A DNA stretch of 64,000 bases from Rheinheimera soli (GTDB taxonomy: Bacteria > Pseudomonadota > Gammaproteobacteria > Enterobacterales > Alteromonadaceae). A model generated the notes under the pieces. It saw only the letters and a program-made list of their open reading frames with translations, did not search any database and was not told the DNA's origin. Positions 1-7,071 of the stretch are shown one piece after another. The stretch spans positions 372,001 through 436,000 of the forward strand of contig NZ_JAJOYU010000001.1 of assembly GCF_021290985.1 (NCBI RefSeq), given 5' to 3'. The stretch's first letter is position 1. Each line of letters opens with the position of its first letter. Both the position numbers and the translations under genes were made by a program.

Positions 1-196
1 GGCCGGAGAGCGTTATCAGCCGAATTTAAAAAACCGCGATCACGCATTAACAGACATTGTATACGACAGAGAAGAGCGCAGCCGATTAGCGGTAGAACAA
101 GGCAAGTTTGCGCACGAGCACTTTATCAAGCCGCACCAGGCGCTGTTAAGCCGTGTGCTGGAACAAAGCACTGCTGGCAAAACAGCACAACAATAG
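1..196 (+). CDS. mesX: MesX (DUF1852 family), 3' end only
   Basis: The window opens inside an open frame that runs from base 2 to a TAG at 194-196 and encodes about 64 C-terminal residues, including NLKNRDHALTDIVYDREER. The composition and the position 44 bases before a core methionine synthase gene match the DUF1852 family, named MesX where it is needed together with MesD for folate-independent methionine synthesis (family knowledge). The gene is cut by the window edge, so only the tail can be judged. The call leans on the context as much as on the sequence; mesX and mesD are almost certainly cotranscribed here, since there is no terminator in the short gap. Confidence 0.7.
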   Translation, partial: AGERYQPNLKNRDHALTDIVYDREERSRLAVEQGKFAHEHFIKPHQALLSRVLEQSTAGKTAQQ

Positions 197-240
197 TAAA
201 CCCGGCAATGAATTCAATTGAACCAAAGAGCGACCTATTA

Positions 241-1281
241 ATGAATAAATTACTTCCAACATCAACGGCCGGCAGCTTACCTAAACCTTCATGGCTGGCC
301 CAACCTGAAACCTTATGGTCGCCGTGGAAATTGCAGGATCAGGAATTAACAGACGGCAAACAGGACGCTTTGCGTTTGTCGCTGCATGAACAAGAGCTGG
401 CAGGCATTGATATCGTCAGTGACGGCGAACAATCGCGCCAACACTTTGTCACCACCTTCATTGAGCATCTGGACGGCGTGGATTTTCAAAAACGCGAAAC
501 AGTGCGTATCCGCAACCGTTACGATGCCAGTGTGCCTACAGTAGTTGGCCCGGTCAGTCGGCAAAAACCAGTCTTTGTGGAGGACGCCAAATTTTTACGC
601 CAGCAAACCAATCAACGCATTAAATGGGCGCTGCCAGGCCCTATGACCATGATTGATACGCTGTACGACGCACATTACAAAAGTCGCGAAAAGCTGGCCT
701 TTGAGTTTGCCAAAATTCTGAATCAGGAAGCCAAAGAGCTGGTTGAGGCCGGAGTCGACATTATCCAGTTTGATGAGCCAGCTTTTAATGTGTTTTTTGA
801 CGAAGTAAACGACTGGGGTATTGCCGCTTTAGAACAAGCCGCCGACGGCCTGAAACAGCTGCAATGCGAAACCGCTGTGCATATTTGTTACGGCTATGGC
901 ATTAAAGCCAATACCGACTGGAAACAAACGCTGGGCAGCGAGTGGCGCCAGTACGAAGCTGTGTTTCCTAAGCTGCAAAAATCCAGCATCGACATTATTT
1001 CGCTGGAATGCCATAACTCCCGTGTTCCAATGGAGCTGCTGGAACTTATTCGCGGCAAAAAAGTAATGGTCGGTGCTATAGATGTCGCTAACCACAACAT
1101 CGAAACGCCGGAAGAAGTCGCTGCGACTTTGCGCCAGGCCCTGCCGTTTGTCGACGCGCACCACCTCTACCCTTGTACCAACTGCGGCATGGCCCCGTTA
1201 CCGCGCCATATTGCACGGGGCAAACTGAATGCGTTAACAGCTGGTGCTGAGATAGTGCGTCGGGAGCTGGCGGCAAGGTAA
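241..1281 (+). CDS. mesD: MesD-type core methionine synthase (MetE C-terminal-like)
   Basis: This 346-residue protein corresponds to the catalytic C-terminal barrel of cobalamin-independent methionine synthase MetE and lacks the N-terminal folate-binding half (MetE is about 750 residues). Zinc-ligand motifs are visible: VHICYG with His and Cys near residue 214, SLECHNSR, and YPCTNCGMAPL near the C-terminus; SDGEQSR and QFDEPAF line the substrate site. With the DUF1852 gene just upstream, it fits the MesD/MesX pair, in which homocysteine is methylated without methyl-folate (family knowledge). An in-frame ATG at 208 gives 11 extra residues without a ribosome site; ATG 241 matches the family start. 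It converges with the Fic gene downstream. Confidence 0.82.
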   Translation: MNKLLPTSTAGSLPKPSWLAQPETLWSPWKLQDQELTDGKQDALRLSLHEQELAGIDIVSDGEQSRQHFVTTFIEHLDGVDFQKRETVRIRNRYDASVPTVVGPVSRQKPVFVEDAKFLRQQTNQRIKWALPGPMTMIDTLYDAHYKSREKLAFEFAKILNQEAKELVEAGVDIIQFDEPAFNVFFDEVNDWGIAALEQAADGLKQLQCETAVHICYGYGIKANTDWKQTLGSEWRQYEAVFPKLQKSSIDIISLECHNSRVPMELLELIRGKKVMVGAIDVANHNIETPEEVAATLRQALPFVDAHHLYPCTNCGMAPLPRHIARGKLNALTAGAEIVRRELAAR

Positions 1282-1355
1282 TAATTGGTTGAATACGACA
1301 TTGCGGGGTGACCTTTTGGTTGCCCTTGCTTTGCGCTAAATGGGGTATGACTTTT

Positions 1356-1378
1356 ACTCTGAGCATCCAGCTCAGAGT
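1356..1378. repeat. Inverted repeat between convergent mesD and fic
   Basis: ACTCTGAGC at 1356-1364 pairs with GCTCAGAGT at 1370-1378 around a 5-base loop. It lies in the short gap between two convergent genes, where a shared terminator would be expected, but there is no run of T on either side, so it is only a candidate transcription end or RNA stabiliser. Confidence 0.45.
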
Positions 1379-1423
1379 GCATTCTTGTCGACCTCAGTCT
1401 CAGGCTGCCCCATTTTCACAACC

Positions 1424-2539
1424 TCAATCCGCAATTTTATATCTGGTACTGCGCCCACCCGCTTCTGTGCGCACCAGGCAGCCCTGCTCTACCAGTTGCA
1501 CCAGGTGACGGGTGGCTGTGGCGCGGCTTACTTTAGCTACTTTTTCGTATTGGCTGCCGCTGATGCCATCGGCAAAATCGCCGTCCAACAAGCGGTTCAG
1601 TACTTTGATTTGTTCTTTATTCAAACGGCTATGATCGGCATTTTGCCAGAATCGGGTTTTCGCTAAATTCTGTTCTATATCCTGTAACACCTGCTCTATC
1701 GCCGATTTGAGTGCATCAAAAAACCACAATAGCCAAGGCGTGATATCCAGATCACCACGCTGAGTTTGTTCCAGAATGTCGTAGTAACTGCGGCGGCGCT
1801 GCAGTATGGCGACCGACATCGCATAAAAACGGATTGACTGCGCTTCGGCTTGTGCCAGCGCCAAATCGGTAAGCAAACGCGCTATGCGGCCATTGCCATC
1901 TTCCAGCGGATGCAAAGTAATAAACCATAGATGCGTGATAGCAGCGCGCAGCAAAGGATCTAAAGCGCTGTCCTGACGCGACGTATTAAACCAGTTGATA
2001 AAGGCAGTAAGCTCTTGATCCAGTATGGCTTTAGGCGGCGCTTCAAAATGCACTTTAGGTTTATCCAGACGGCCTGATACCACTTGCATAGTTTCCTCGC
2101 CGCGCCAAGAGCCACCAGCGATGGACTTCAACAAACTGGCTCCGGGAGGAAATAACCAGGCATGCCATTGCAACAGTCTGGCCTCTGTTAATGGCTTATC
2201 CTGCAGGGCATTTTCATCCATGATGGCGTCCATCAGCATATTCGCCAACCCATCGGTTTTAGCGCTGGTGGCAGCAGGTTCGGCTTCATGCAAACCTAAC
2301 TTACGCGCCAGTGAAGAGCGCACCGAACTATGATTCAGTTGTTCACCTTCAATGGCGCTGGAATTCAGGATATTCGCAAGCAAAGTGTCTAGCGTTGCCT
2401 GCTGGCATTGGCTTTCGCCCTGCCCGCCAATTCTGCCCAACAATAAGCCCTGCAAAAAATGCACTTCACGCAACAGCGGGTTGAGTTGATCCTGATCGTA
2501 ACGAAAAGCAGGCCAGTCAGATTGTTGCCAAATCCACAT
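1424..2539 (-). CDS. Fic family AMPylase with DUF4172 N-terminus
   Basis: Residues around 210-218 read HPLEDGNGR, the Fic catalytic motif (HPFx[D/E]GNGRxxR) that transfers AMP from ATP to a hydroxyl side chain. The N-terminus WIWQQSDWPAF is the DUF4172 domain. At residues 60-65 SSAIEG matches the inhibitory helix motif (S/T)xxxE(G/N), here N-terminal to the Fic core, so this is a self-inhibited class II Fic protein. The last ~60 residues (GSQYEKVAKVSRATATRHLVQLVEQG) form a winged helix, suggesting DNA binding or self-regulation. ATG 2539 is chosen because GGAG lies 9 bases upstream and WIWQQ is the usual start; an upstream ATG at 2581 adds 14 residues. The target is unknown. The gene stands alone, convergent with mesD. 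Confidence 0.9.
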   Translation of the reverse strand: MWIWQQSDWPAFRYDQDQLNPLLREVHFLQGLLLGRIGGQGESQCQQATLDTLLANILNSSAIEGEQLNHSSVRSSLARKLGLHEAEPAATSAKTDGLANMLMDAIMDENALQDKPLTEARLLQWHAWLFPPGASLLKSIAGGSWRGEETMQVVSGRLDKPKVHFEAPPKAILDQELTAFINWFNTSRQDSALDPLLRAAITHLWFITLHPLEDGNGRIARLLTDLALAQAEAQSIRFYAMSVAILQRRRSYYDILEQTQRGDLDITPWLLWFFDALKSAIEQVLQDIEQNLAKTRFWQNADHSRLNKEQIKVLNRLLDGDFADGISGSQYEKVAKVSRATATRHLVQLVEQGCLVRTEAGGRSTRYKIAD

Positions 2540-2581
2540 CAGCAGACTCCATGAGGCAAATAGATGGCTTAATCTAATCAA

Positions 2582-3080
2582 AAAATGAGGCGAATAGCAA
2601 AGTTATTTGCCTCATTGGGTTGGGATTAGTAAATACTCATAAGATTTTGGGATTTCTGCTAGTGAGAATAAGCAGCTCACTGTGATAAATGCTTTTATTT
2701 TGTGGGTTTAGTAGAACCAGCCAAACGGTTGGTAACAGATCACGCTTTTAAGTTCAACATTTTGCCTTAACCAACAAATAATCAAACAAACCTAATGCTC
2801 AGTCATAAACGTCAGCCCTATTAGCCCTATAGCCACATCCCGAACTCTTTTTCATAGCAATCTGACTGAAGCTTAGGCGGTTAATAAATAAGCAACCGCC
2901 CCCAAGAAAATGAAAATTTGTTTCCAATAACACGCCATCATCGCTAGAGTGTGAAACCAGTAATCAGGAACAACGAAGCATTTCAGTTTATTCTTGGTAA
3001 CTCAATGATTTACCGCGTTTAATTTCAATTATGACTTACATAGCAGCATTTAAGATCTGCGGTGCAAAAGGAATCAATTG
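2582..3080. other. Long intergenic stretch without a gene
   Basis: About 500 bases between the divergent fic and lipoprotein genes hold no convincing coding frame. The only structure seen is an imperfectly placed inverted repeat, GGCGGTT at 2876-2882 and AACCGCC at 2894-2900. Both promoters must lie here but none stands out clearly. Confidence 0.5.
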
Positions 3081-3108
3081 CATGATGTTATAAAAGATAG
3101 GCATTGTA

Positions 3109-3981
3109 TTGTTCTCGGCGATCCTGGCTGGATGTGCTTCAACCCCACTTCCCTATACAGAACTGTCTGAAGGCGCAAAATTGCTAATAGACACAAGAAT
3201 ACAATCCGAATATGAAATAAAAGAAATACTTAAAGCTGTTCAAGCCAATAAAGAAAAGGCCGAATACCAGAAAGAAAGTGTACTGCCAGCTAATGCGGCT
3301 ATAGATGTTGTTTTTGGTAGTGGGCTGGTAAGTTCTGCTGCGGTCTTGTCTGATACTGGTATGTGGGTATCTCCAAGTCATTTTATGGATTGGTCACAGT
3401 TAGGATTGGCTACTCTCAGCTTTTTAATATCAACTGACATGAAACGGCATCCGCTTACTTATACATATTTTTTCAACGTTGACCCGAATTGTGACGAACT
3501 GGAATGTACAGAAAATGCAATAGCTGCCTTTTTCCAGGACATGTCAGATGAATACATAAAAAGTGCATTCAACAAAGGTCATAACGGCGCACCTATTGAA
3601 AAAGTCGAAATAGCCAAATCAAATTTTGCGATAAATAGAGTGACGCTTTTTTATAACTATGCCGAACCAGCAGGAGAGCGAGATTTAGACTGGCGAGTTA
3701 TGTCTGTTGCCCGTTTAGATGAAGTCAATGAAGATAAATTTATCTGGGGCAATGAAGAGCCACGTGGCATGCCAGACGACATAGGTTTTCTTGATTTACC
3801 CTATATTGATGAATCCAATATGCTGATTGAGGTATCGAAAAGACACCCGACTATTCTGATTTATCGGGGTATTGCCGATCATTTTGCTAAAGAAGGCAAA
3901 CCTTGTTACGGAGGCTTCTTCATAAAACAAGGCAAGCCTATAGTGGTAGACGAATTGAATTGCGTAAAATATGTGGAGTAA
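3109..3981 (+). CDS. Unknown lipoprotein, start codon damaged or misread
   Basis: The frame is open from just after a TAA at 3091 to 3981 and is not recognised as a known family. Its first residues, KIGIVLFSAILAGCAS, are a lipoprotein signal peptide with lipobox LAGC, yet the only usable in-frame start, TTG 3109, leaves just six residues before the lipobox. An ATG-ATG pair at 3082-3087, with AAAGGA about 9 bases upstream, is in frame but followed by TTA TAA. Removing TTATAA or changing TAA to CAA would restore a normal signal peptide. The mature ~270 residues are soluble-looking, with one hydrophobic stretch (SGLVSSAAVLSDTG) and four Cys in the second half. It converges on the toxin-antitoxin-chaperone operon. 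It may be a pseudogene or have a sequencing error. Confidence 0.6.
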   Translation: MFSAILAGCASTPLPYTELSEGAKLLIDTRIQSEYEIKEILKAVQANKEKAEYQKESVLPANAAIDVVFGSGLVSSAAVLSDTGMWVSPSHFMDWSQLGLATLSFLISTDMKRHPLTYTYFFNVDPNCDELECTENAIAAFFQDMSDEYIKSAFNKGHNGAPIEKVEIAKSNFAINRVTLFYNYAEPAGERDLDWRVMSVARLDEVNEDKFIWGNEEPRGMPDDIGFLDLPYIDESNMLIEVSKRHPTILIYRGIADHFAKEGKPCYGGFFIKQGKPIVVDELNCVKYVE

Positions 3982-4000
3982 CCATCTGAGCTAGCACATC

Positions 4001-4489
4001 TCAAGGCTGATCCAGAGAAGGCTCAGCCTTTATTTCTAAGCGTTCAAATCCAAACTGACACATATGCACTGTTACTCTAGGCAACCTCATACGTTCTGTC
4101 TGAGACATTAAAAACTCACGCCAGAAAGGCCAGACATGATGATGTACATTCTTCTTGGCAAACTCAGCAATAGCGTCGTTAGAAATCAATTTTTTCATGG
4201 AATACTCAGCGGCAAAAGTGGCTTCTATACAAGCTTTTTGCACTGGTTCCTGCCCTTCGGCTTCCTCAACCCATCTGAAACCATAACCACACTCAACCCG
4301 CACAAAATGCTCGCCATTTTGTAATTCAATAGCAGATACCGCGGGCAAAGCAGAGCGTGTTTGAGTATGAAACTGATCAAAGTTTTCATACTTAGCAGGT
4401 GAATCAGCGGCAACGCTACTTTGAGCATGCGTGAGATAAACATCATTGATACTTAAGTTATGAATAGCTTCTTGCAGCAAGGAGTTCAT
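4001..4489 (-). CDS. SecB-like chaperone of a toxin-antitoxin-chaperone operon
   Basis: The C-terminal half contains HHVWPFWREFLMSQTERMRLP, the signature block of the SecB export chaperone, after AFAAEYS-like beta-strand residues. At 162 residues it is SecB sized. ATG 4489 is chosen: GGTGA, which includes the TGA of the upstream antitoxin gene, lies 4-5 bases before it, implying translational coupling; a longer frame begins at 4516. As third gene behind a MqsR-like toxin and a MqsA-like antitoxin it fits the TAC arrangement, where the chaperone folds and protects an aggregation-prone antitoxin (known for HigBA-SecB in Mycobacterium tuberculosis and MqsRA-SecB systems). It is not the housekeeping secB, which normally sits with grxC and gpsA. 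Confidence 0.8.
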   Translation of the reverse strand: MNSLLQEAIHNLSINDVYLTHAQSSVAADSPAKYENFDQFHTQTRSALPAVSAIELQNGEHFVRVECGYGFRWVEEAEGQEPVQKACIEATFAAEYSMKKLISNDAIAEFAKKNVHHHVWPFWREFLMSQTERMRLPRVTVHMCQFGFERLEIKAEPSLDQP

Positions 4490-4493
4490 AGCT

Positions 4494-5039
4494 TCACCGC
4501 CAACTTTCATTAGCAACCAAAGTAAGCAGCGGCACCAGAGGCTTCACTTGTGCACCAACAGAAGCTTTAACTTGATGCTGTTCCACTTTGTTTGAATGCC
4601 ATGCGGTAGCTTCTGCTTTCGGGGTCAACCCAACCTGTTCAGCCAGAATATGAAAAGCATCCACCGAACTGGCTGAAAGCCGTATCAATTTATCCATGGC
4701 CTCAGATTGGGTTACATCATCGGCTTCATACTTCGCAAAAGCGACCGGGCCGCCACCAAAGACTCTGGCAGCCTGCGCTTGAGTAATACCAAGTTGCTCG
4801 CGAATTGCTTTTACCTCTGCACCCGTTAAAAAACCGTCTACTTGTTTTTTAAAAGCAACCATAGCGCGCTTGTTGTCACGCAACTGAGCAGCGTCTGCCT
4901 GCTCTGAACCACAGTGATCACACACAGAAAAATGGCTAACGATAGCTGCAGTTTGCCCTTTATAGTCAACAAGCAAAGAGCCACGCTGATGTGCTAAATA
5001 TCCTTCGCCACATAAAGGGCAAAGATCTTTACCTTGCAT
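4494..5039 (-). CDS. mqsA: MqsA-family antitoxin with C-terminal chaperone-dependence tail
   Basis: An N-terminal zinc-binding domain shows CPLC at residues 7-10 and CDHC at 40-43, joined to an Xre-type helix-turn-helix (roughly residues 73-125: VKAIREQLGITQAQAARVF, GGGPVAFAKYE). This is the MqsA layout, in which the zinc half binds the toxin and the HTH half represses the operon. E. coli MqsA has 131 residues; this one has 181. The surplus, about residues 135-181, ends in hydrophobic LVPLLTLVANESW and is the likely chaperone-addiction sequence bound by the SecB-like partner. AGGAG precedes ATG 5039. The gene lies 13 bases after the toxin gene and 4 bases before the chaperone gene. Confidence 0.85.
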   Translation of the reverse strand: MQGKDLCPLCGEGYLAHQRGSLLVDYKGQTAAIVSHFSVCDHCGSEQADAAQLRDNKRAMVAFKKQVDGFLTGAEVKAIREQLGITQAQAARVFGGGPVAFAKYEADDVTQSEAMDKLIRLSASSVDAFHILAEQVGLTPKAEATAWHSNKVEQHQVKASVGAQVKPLVPLLTLVANESWR

Positions 5040-5052
5040 ACAACTCTCCTTT

Positions 5053-5475
5053 TTAGCTATCTGATGGGTGACTTGATACCACTAAAATCACCTGCCCTGT
5101 TTTATTGATCGCAAATTTTAAATAAAACTCTGTATCCTGATGCTTATAGGTGTTTTCATTAAAACGCCTTTCCATCACAGTGTAAGCATCACATGCTGCC
5201 CAAGCACCGTTAGGCTTTTGCCGACACCATTCAGAACCTTTATATCGGCCCTTGCTCAAAGCAAGTTTAAGTAAATCAACCAAAGAATCGCTATCTAATG
5301 ACCACTTTTGCAGATCATCAATGCAACCTTTAGTCCAGGCTTGAACAAATTCTGGCTTTAACAAAGGCAAAACATCGGCAACAGGATACAAAGGCCCGCC
5401 CACAATTTTTTGTCTTGTTGTCGCATTTGGATTAAGACCGTCCTGATAGCGGCTGAGGATAATACTACTTACCAT
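5053..5475 (-). CDS. mqsR: MqsR-like mRNA interferase toxin
   Basis: First gene of the operon. The core GSEWCRQKPNGAWAACDAY followed by FYLKFAINKTGQVILVVSSHPS resembles the MqsR-like toxins found with MqsA antitoxins; MqsR is a RelE-fold, ribosome-independent RNase (family knowledge). The call rests on this block and on the MqsA partner. The start is uncertain. ATG 5475 and ATG 5493 both lie at or upstream of the predicted transcription start near 5467, because the promoter -10 box occupies 5474-5479. GTG 5403, giving 116 residues beginning just before YPVADVL, avoids the conflict but has no clear ribosome site. Three genes follow one another closely, as expected for a single mRNA. Confidence 0.65.
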   Translation of the reverse strand: MVSSIILSRYQDGLNPNATTRQKIVGGPLYPVADVLPLLKPEFVQAWTKGCIDDLQKWSLDSDSLVDLLKLALSKGRYKGSEWCRQKPNGAWAACDAYTVMERRFNENTYKHQDTEFYLKFAINKTGQVILVVSSHPSDS

Positions 5476-5501
5476 TATGGTAAGTCCAAGCATTTAGTCA
5501 A
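5469..5501 (-). promoter_or_regulatory. Promoter and palindromic operator of the mqsR-mqsA-secB operon
   Basis: On the minus strand TTGACT (5501-5496) is followed after 16 bases by CATAAT (5479-5474), a good sigma-70 promoter. The perfect palindrome TTACC-ATAAT-GGTAA (5483-5469) covers the -10 box. MqsA autoregulates through palindromes of the AACCT/AGGTT type in E. coli, so this is the likely operator by which antitoxin blocks polymerase. Confidence 0.65.
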
Positions 5502-5670
5502 CATCACTACAAAAAAGTTCATGCCTTGCTCCCTGCCTGCTCTTTCCTTTCGCCGCTTCGTTTGTAGGTTTTTACTGAAGAACCTAAGTTATAGCTGATG
5601 TTCCCGTTACCAGCATCAACCCCGACTGCAGCCACAGCACAACCCAGAATATTTTCCTTACCCGCCCGCT

Positions 5671-6732
5671 CTAAAACTTAATCTCCGGCACCAACTCAAG
5701 TTCTTCAAGCCGTATCGCCATGGCTTCTCTGGATACCTTAAACATCTCAGCCAGCGACAATACATGCTGGCCTGAAATACTGCTCAGTTCAGCCAAGGCG
5801 CGCGACAAACCTCTTTGGCTCGACAAGGTTTTCGCTAGTTTGCGATCACCTGAACGGTTCAGCAGATAAGCCAAAGCTTCAGGTTGCATTACTTCTTCAG
5901 GGAAACGTTCAGCAAAGCGGCTTCGAACCAGCTTTTCCGGCATTAAAAACAGCACCGCAAACTTATCGGCTTCTTTTTCTATATGATCACGCAGGCCTGC
6001 ATTGCTGCCATCCAAAGGTTTATCTCTGTGCAAGCCGCTTTGCTGATGCATCACAGCGTGGCCCATTTCATGTGCAGCGGTAAAGTTCATCACTTCGGGC
6101 CGCATGGTTCTGGATAACTCCACTCGTTTGGAGGTTTTATCTATGGTGCCAGCCACATCTATACCGGGCTCAATCTCGCCGAGGGTGTGACGTTCATACA
6201 CCTGATAACCCAGTAAATACAAAGCTACTTTAGGATTGAGCATTTCTACAGGGTCCGACGGAATACCCTGTGGCCATAACAAATGCTTTTGTTGCCAAAT
6301 AGCCTGCTTCAGTTGTTCCACTAAAGCCTCAATTTCAGCCACTTTAATAACACCATTGCCCGCTTTGGTGAGCTGGCTAAAGGTCAAAATAGGCGGTAAA
6401 GGTAAGGCAACAGGGCCGTTGTCATCATCCAAATTATGGTAGGCGGCATAAGGGTTCTGACTGCCCTGCAGGTAGAAGTTCGAAGCGGTCAAGTCAGGGG
6501 TTTGCGCTGCTGAAACTTGTGCCAGCGCAGTTGAAATGCTTTCAGTAAGTGGAAGTTGTGGCCAGACTTCGTCTGAGTTATCGCCATTGTTGAGCGATAA
6601 ATAAGGATCCTGAAGCCCGTTATCCACATAAACAGGCAGCAAAGCACTAAAGCCACCGTCCTCATCCATATGAGCATAAGGGTTATTCATTCGTAGCCTG
6701 TCGGCTTTGATCTGATCTTTTGATGCAAGCAT
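5671..6732 (-). CDS. ImmA/IrrE-type zinc metalloprotease with NPY-repeat N-terminus
   Basis: The domain FTAAHEMGHAVMH carries HExxH, and the downstream KEADKFAVLFLMPE supplies the third ligand Glu, as in ImmA/IrrE peptidases (COG2856) that cleave phage-type repressors. The C-terminus VSREAMAIRLEEL is typical of the family. The first ~130 residues are unusual: three degenerate units each with an N/DPY core, an acidic DEDG/DNSDE stretch and a Leu-Pro end (MNNPYAHMDEDGG, QDPYLSLNNGDNSDE, QNPYAAYHNLDDDNG). No Xre repressor gene adjoins it. ATG 6732 follows AAAGG by about 8 bases; a TTG 27 bases upstream is less likely. It could act on MqsA or on an unlinked regulator; neither is shown. Confidence 0.75.
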   Translation of the reverse strand: MLASKDQIKADRLRMNNPYAHMDEDGGFSALLPVYVDNGLQDPYLSLNNGDNSDEVWPQLPLTESISTALAQVSAAQTPDLTASNFYLQGSQNPYAAYHNLDDDNGPVALPLPPILTFSQLTKAGNGVIKVAEIEALVEQLKQAIWQQKHLLWPQGIPSDPVEMLNPKVALYLLGYQVYERHTLGEIEPGIDVAGTIDKTSKRVELSRTMRPEVMNFTAAHEMGHAVMHQQSGLHRDKPLDGSNAGLRDHIEKEADKFAVLFLMPEKLVRSRFAERFPEEVMQPEALAYLLNRSGDRKLAKTLSSQRGLSRALAELSSISGQHVLSLAEMFKVSREAMAIRLEELELVPEIKF

Positions 6733-6947
6733 AACTGTTACCTTTGGTACAAAAAACAATCAGTTAAGCTTAGTAGGGTTTTGGGGAAATGCTGACTTAG
6801 GCTCTGATTTGGGCTAAAAATGGACGTCAACCTATCAGCAGCGTAAGTTTGATAAGTACGGCATCAAAAGGTTATGCTCCAAAACGAAGAAACTGAGCGC
6901 TTCGCATGACTAGAACTAATCTCTGTGCACCTAGTTCCTATAAGTGA

Positions 6948-6976
6948 TTGAAACTTCAAAAGAAGTCGAGTATTGT
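6948..6976 (+). promoter_or_regulatory. Candidate promoter of the NB-ARC gene
   Basis: TTGAAA (6948-6953), 17 bases, TATTGT (6971-6976). The predicted start of RNA, near 6983, would give a ~90-base leader containing the hairpin at 6996-7017. This is a match by eye only. Confidence 0.45.
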
Positions 6977-6995
6977 TTCGTAAATTAAGTTTGCG

Positions 6996-7022
6996 AAAAC
7001 GCTGCGAACAGCGTTTTATTTT
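6996..7022 (+). terminator. Terminator-like hairpin in the leader of the NB-ARC gene
   Basis: AAAACGCTG (6996-7004), loop CGAA, CAGCGTTTT (7009-7017), then ATTTT. No plus-strand gene lies upstream within 3 kb, so a plain end-of-gene role is unlikely. Between promoter and start codon it could attenuate expression. Confidence 0.6.
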
Positions 7023-7071
7023 GATTCGATCCGCTGATTAAACATTAGACCAACAAAAAAAAGGAAATATT

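Noticed and set aside
4001-4489. Housekeeping secB
   Set aside because: It is tightly coupled to a toxin-antitoxin pair and lacks the usual grxC/gpsA context.
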